Shown in pieces: positions 6,133-7,513 of a DNA stretch of 7,513 bases (its first letter is position 1; each line of letters opens with the position of its first letter). The position numbers and the translations under genes were made by a program. Source of the DNA: Tardiphaga sp. (GTDB taxonomy: Bacteria; Pseudomonadota; Alphaproteobacteria; Rhizobiales; Xanthobacteraceae); assembly GCA_028290325.1 (NCBI GenBank), contig JAQGJY010000142.1, forward strand, positions 1 through 7,513. The letters are read 5' to 3'. The notes below the pieces were generated by a model. The model did not search any database. It was not told the origin of the DNA and worked only from the letters and a program-made list of their open reading frames with translations.

Positions 6133-7284
6133 TCATGACGCGGCCAGATGCAAGATATCGTTGTAGGTCGCGAACACCATCAGCATCAGAACCAGCCCCA
6201 GCCCGATGCGGAATCCCATCTCCTGCGCCCGCTCCGACAGCGGCCGCCCCCGGACCGCTTCGACCGCGTAAAACAGCAGGTGCCCGCCGTCGAGGAGCGG
6301 CACCGGGAACAAATTGAGCAGTCCGATCGAGATCGACAGCACGGCGGCCAGATGGATCAAGGCGGTCAGGCCGATCGTGGCGACCTGCCCCGAAATCTGA
6401 GCGATCCGGATCGGGCCGCCAACCTGATCGGCCGCCTCGCGGCCAGTGAAGATGCCGCCGATGTAAGAGATGGTGCGGTCGACGACGAACCAGGTCTCCT
6501 TGACGCCGAGCACGACGGCGCGGGCCGGATTGACCTTTTCGGTGGTGGCATCGCCCGGATTGGCGGCGCGGGTGATGCCGAGCACGCCCAGCTTATGAAC
6601 GTTACCGAAATTGTCCTTCACTTCTTTCAGCTCGGGCGTCGCGGTGAGCGTCTGCTCGGCGTCGCCCCGCTTGATCGTGAAGGTCATCGACTGACCGGCG
6701 CCCGTCGAGACGACGCGCTGCATTTCGGCAAAGCTGGAAATCACGTCACCATTGATCTTGGTGACGATGTCGCCGGCTTGGAAACCGGCGCTGGCGGCCG
6801 CGCCGCCGGGCTGCACGGTATCGACACGCGCCGACGTGCTGGGCTTGCCCAGAAACGTGAACAGGCTGGCGAAAATGACGATGGCGAGGATGAAGTTTGC
6901 GATCGGACCCGCCGCCACGATGGCGGCGCGCGCGGCGACCGGCTTATGATGAAACGACACCGCGCGTTCGGCGGCGGTCATGCCGGACAGCGCCTCGCCC
7001 GATGGCGTCGAGGCTTCGCTTTCGTCGCCGAAAAACTTGACGTAACCACCGAGCGGGATCGCGGAAATCTTCCAGCGGGTACCGTGGCGGTAGTTGAAGC
7101 CGGCGAGTTCCGGCCCGAACCCCAGCGAAAACGTCAGAACCTTAACGCCATTCCACCGGGCAACCAGAAAATGTCCGAGTTCGTGAAAGAACACGACGAT
7201 CGTCAGAACAAACAAAAAGGGGATCACGTAGCCCAACACGCCATGACTTAACGTGCTGAATACGTTCAGGAAAAAATCGGACAT
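6133..7284 (-). CDS. rseP: RIP metalloprotease RseP (site-2 protease)
   Basis: RseP is a zinc intramembrane protease of the inner membrane (peptidase family M50). In E. coli it cuts the anti-sigma factor RseA and remnant signal peptides; the substrate in this organism is unknown. The 383-residue protein has HELGH at residues 34-38 in the first membrane segment, with His34, His38 and Glu35 as zinc ligands and catalytic base. LDGGH at 331-335 in the third segment supplies Asp332, the third ligand. Membrane segments lie at about 18-40, 120-145, 306-328 and 357-375. One PDZ domain (about 150-218) is visible, against two in the 450-residue E. coli protein; a single PDZ is usual in alphaproteobacteria. 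The ATG at 7284 has GAGGGG six bases upstream. The TGA stop overlaps an in-frame ATG (6136) of an extended bamA frame. Confidence 0.96.
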   Translation of the reverse strand: MSDFFLNVFSTLSHGVLGYVIPFLFVLTIVVFFHELGHFLVARWNGVKVLTFSLGFGPELAGFNYRHGTRWKISAIPLGGYVKFFGDESEASTPSGEALSGMTAAERAVSFHHKPVAARAAIVAAGPIANFILAIVIFASLFTFLGKPSTSARVDTVQPGGAAASAGFQAGDIVTKINGDVISSFAEMQRVVSTGAGQSMTFTIKRGDAEQTLTATPELKEVKDNFGNVHKLGVLGITRAANPGDATTEKVNPARAVVLGVKETWFVVDRTISYIGGIFTGREAADQVGGPIRIAQISGQVATIGLTALIHLAAVLSISIGLLNLFPVPLLDGGHLLFYAVEAVRGRPLSERAQEMGFRIGLGLVLMLMVFATYNDILHLAAS

Positions 7285-7298
7285 CCACTACCCCTCGC

Positions 7299-7318
7299 GC
7301 AAAGCCTGCTGGCCTTGC
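7299..7318 (-). promoter_or_regulatory. Stem-loop next to the rseP ribosome binding site
   Basis: On the transcribed strand GCAAGGCC pairs with GGCTTTGC (one G-U pair) around an AGCA tetraloop, an eight-pair stem. It stands 2 bases upstream of the GAGGGG Shine-Dalgarno of rseP. No T run follows, so it is not an intrinsic terminator. An mRNA processing or stability element, or control of rseP translation, is possible. Confidence 0.4.
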
Positions 7319-7337
7319 CCCCAACGCCTTAACGCTA

Positions 7338-7343
7338 ACTATA
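7338..7343 (-). promoter_or_regulatory. Possible -10 box upstream of rseP
   Basis: TATAGT on the minus strand matches the sigma-70 -10 consensus at five of six positions and lies just after the dxr stop, 53 bp before the rseP ATG. The only -35-like hexamer, TTGCCG, is 19 bases away inside dxr, longer than the usual 17. Low confidence; rseP may simply be read from dxr. Confidence 0.2.
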
Positions 7344-7348
7344 TCGCT

Positions 7349-7513
7349 TTAAGATGCCTTTGCGGCAATTTCGGGCAGCAGCGTGGCAGCCATTTTTCTC
7401 GCATTATGGTCAACAGAAATCGCGTCGTCGGCCGAGGCCGGCGGCGCGCGATTATTGCCGCGCGCCCATTCGTTCAGCGTCGCCTCGACCAGACGCGCGA
7501 TCGCGCCGAACCG
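7349..7513 (-). CDS. dxr: 1-deoxy-D-xylulose 5-phosphate reductoisomerase, C-terminal fragment (cut by window edge)
   Basis: The frame enters from the right edge and runs 54 codons to a TAA at 7349-7351. Visible sequence begins RFGAIARLVEATLNEW and ends ARKMAATLLPEIAAKAS. This fits the C-terminal helical domain of Dxr: the IARLVEATL helix, then a variable linker, then DDAISVDHNAR, matching the usual D-x-A-x-x-x-D-x-x-A-R pattern. Dxr makes 2-C-methylerythritol 4-phosphate from DOXP with NADPH, the committed step of the MEP isoprenoid pathway. Dxr directly before rseP is the common alphaproteobacterial order. NADPH-binding and active-site residues are outside the window, so the call rests on the C-terminal tail and synteny. 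The spacer to rseP is 64 bp. Confidence 0.85.
   Translation of the reverse strand, partial: RFGAIARLVEATLNEWARGNNRAPPASADDAISVDHNARKMAATLLPEIAAKAS

Noticed and set aside
6148..7251. 367-codon open frame on the plus strand opposite rseP
   Set aside because: Antisense shadow of rseP. It is rich in R, D, G and Q, with no recognisable motifs.
1..7513. Novel system, mobile element, CRISPR array or RNA gene
   Set aside because: All genes match well-known envelope families in a conserved order. I saw no terminal repeats, transposase, spacer-repeat pattern, or tRNA- or rRNA-like sequence.

Overview
This window is a stretch of conserved envelope-biogenesis housekeeping genes from a GC-rich alphaproteobacterium. 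All genes lie on the minus strand, so transcription runs from the right end to the left end. The gene order dxr - rseP - bamA - lpxD - fabZ - lpxA - lpxI - lpxB, the use of LpxI rather than LpxH, the single-PDZ RseP, and the wording of LpxD, LpxB and Dxr all resemble Hyphomicrobiales (Rhizobiales). The Bradyrhizobium/Rhodopseudomonas/Nitrobacter side of that order is my best guess. The taxonomy is from memory of family sequences, not from a search.

Layout in transcription order. The window opens inside the last 54 codons of dxr (isoprenoid precursor synthesis; 7513-7349). A 64-bp spacer with a stem-loop next to a good ribosome binding site leads to rseP (7284-6133), a membrane site-2 protease. 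A 173-bp spacer with another stem-loop leads to bamA (5959-3437), the core of the outer-membrane protein insertion machine. A spacer of 151 to 190 bp, depending on the lpxD start, holds a terminator-like hairpin and a 10-bp palindrome. It leads to a tightly packed lipid A block: lpxD (3246-2167), fabZ (2161-1706), lpxA (1706-903), lpxI (884-30) and the first eight codons of lpxB (24-1). Spacings within this block are 5 bp, a 1-nt overlap, 18 bp and 5 bp, as in a co-translated operon. No stretch over 300 bp lacks a gene.

How the genes work together. FabZ takes part in fatty-acid elongation and draws on the 3-hydroxyacyl-ACP pool that LpxA and LpxD use. LpxA acylates UDP-GlcNAc (or its 3-amino analogue). 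LpxC, not in this window, deacetylates the product. LpxD adds the second acyl chain, LpxI cleaves the nucleotide to give lipid X, and LpxB joins two units into the lipid A disaccharide. BamA inserts outer-membrane barrels, including the LPS exporter LptD. RseP is the intramembrane protease classically tied to envelope-stress signalling. Dxr makes isoprenoid precursors, needed for undecaprenyl carriers.

I found no mobile element, CRISPR array, tRNA or rRNA, and no undescribed multi-gene system. The points worth a second look are small: an altered substrate cleft in LpxA that may fit a 2,3-diamino-sugar lipid A, a nine-G tract inside lpxD, the hairpins in the three larger spacers, cysteine pairs in BamA surface loops, and an open in-frame extension that joins bamA to the rseP stop codon.
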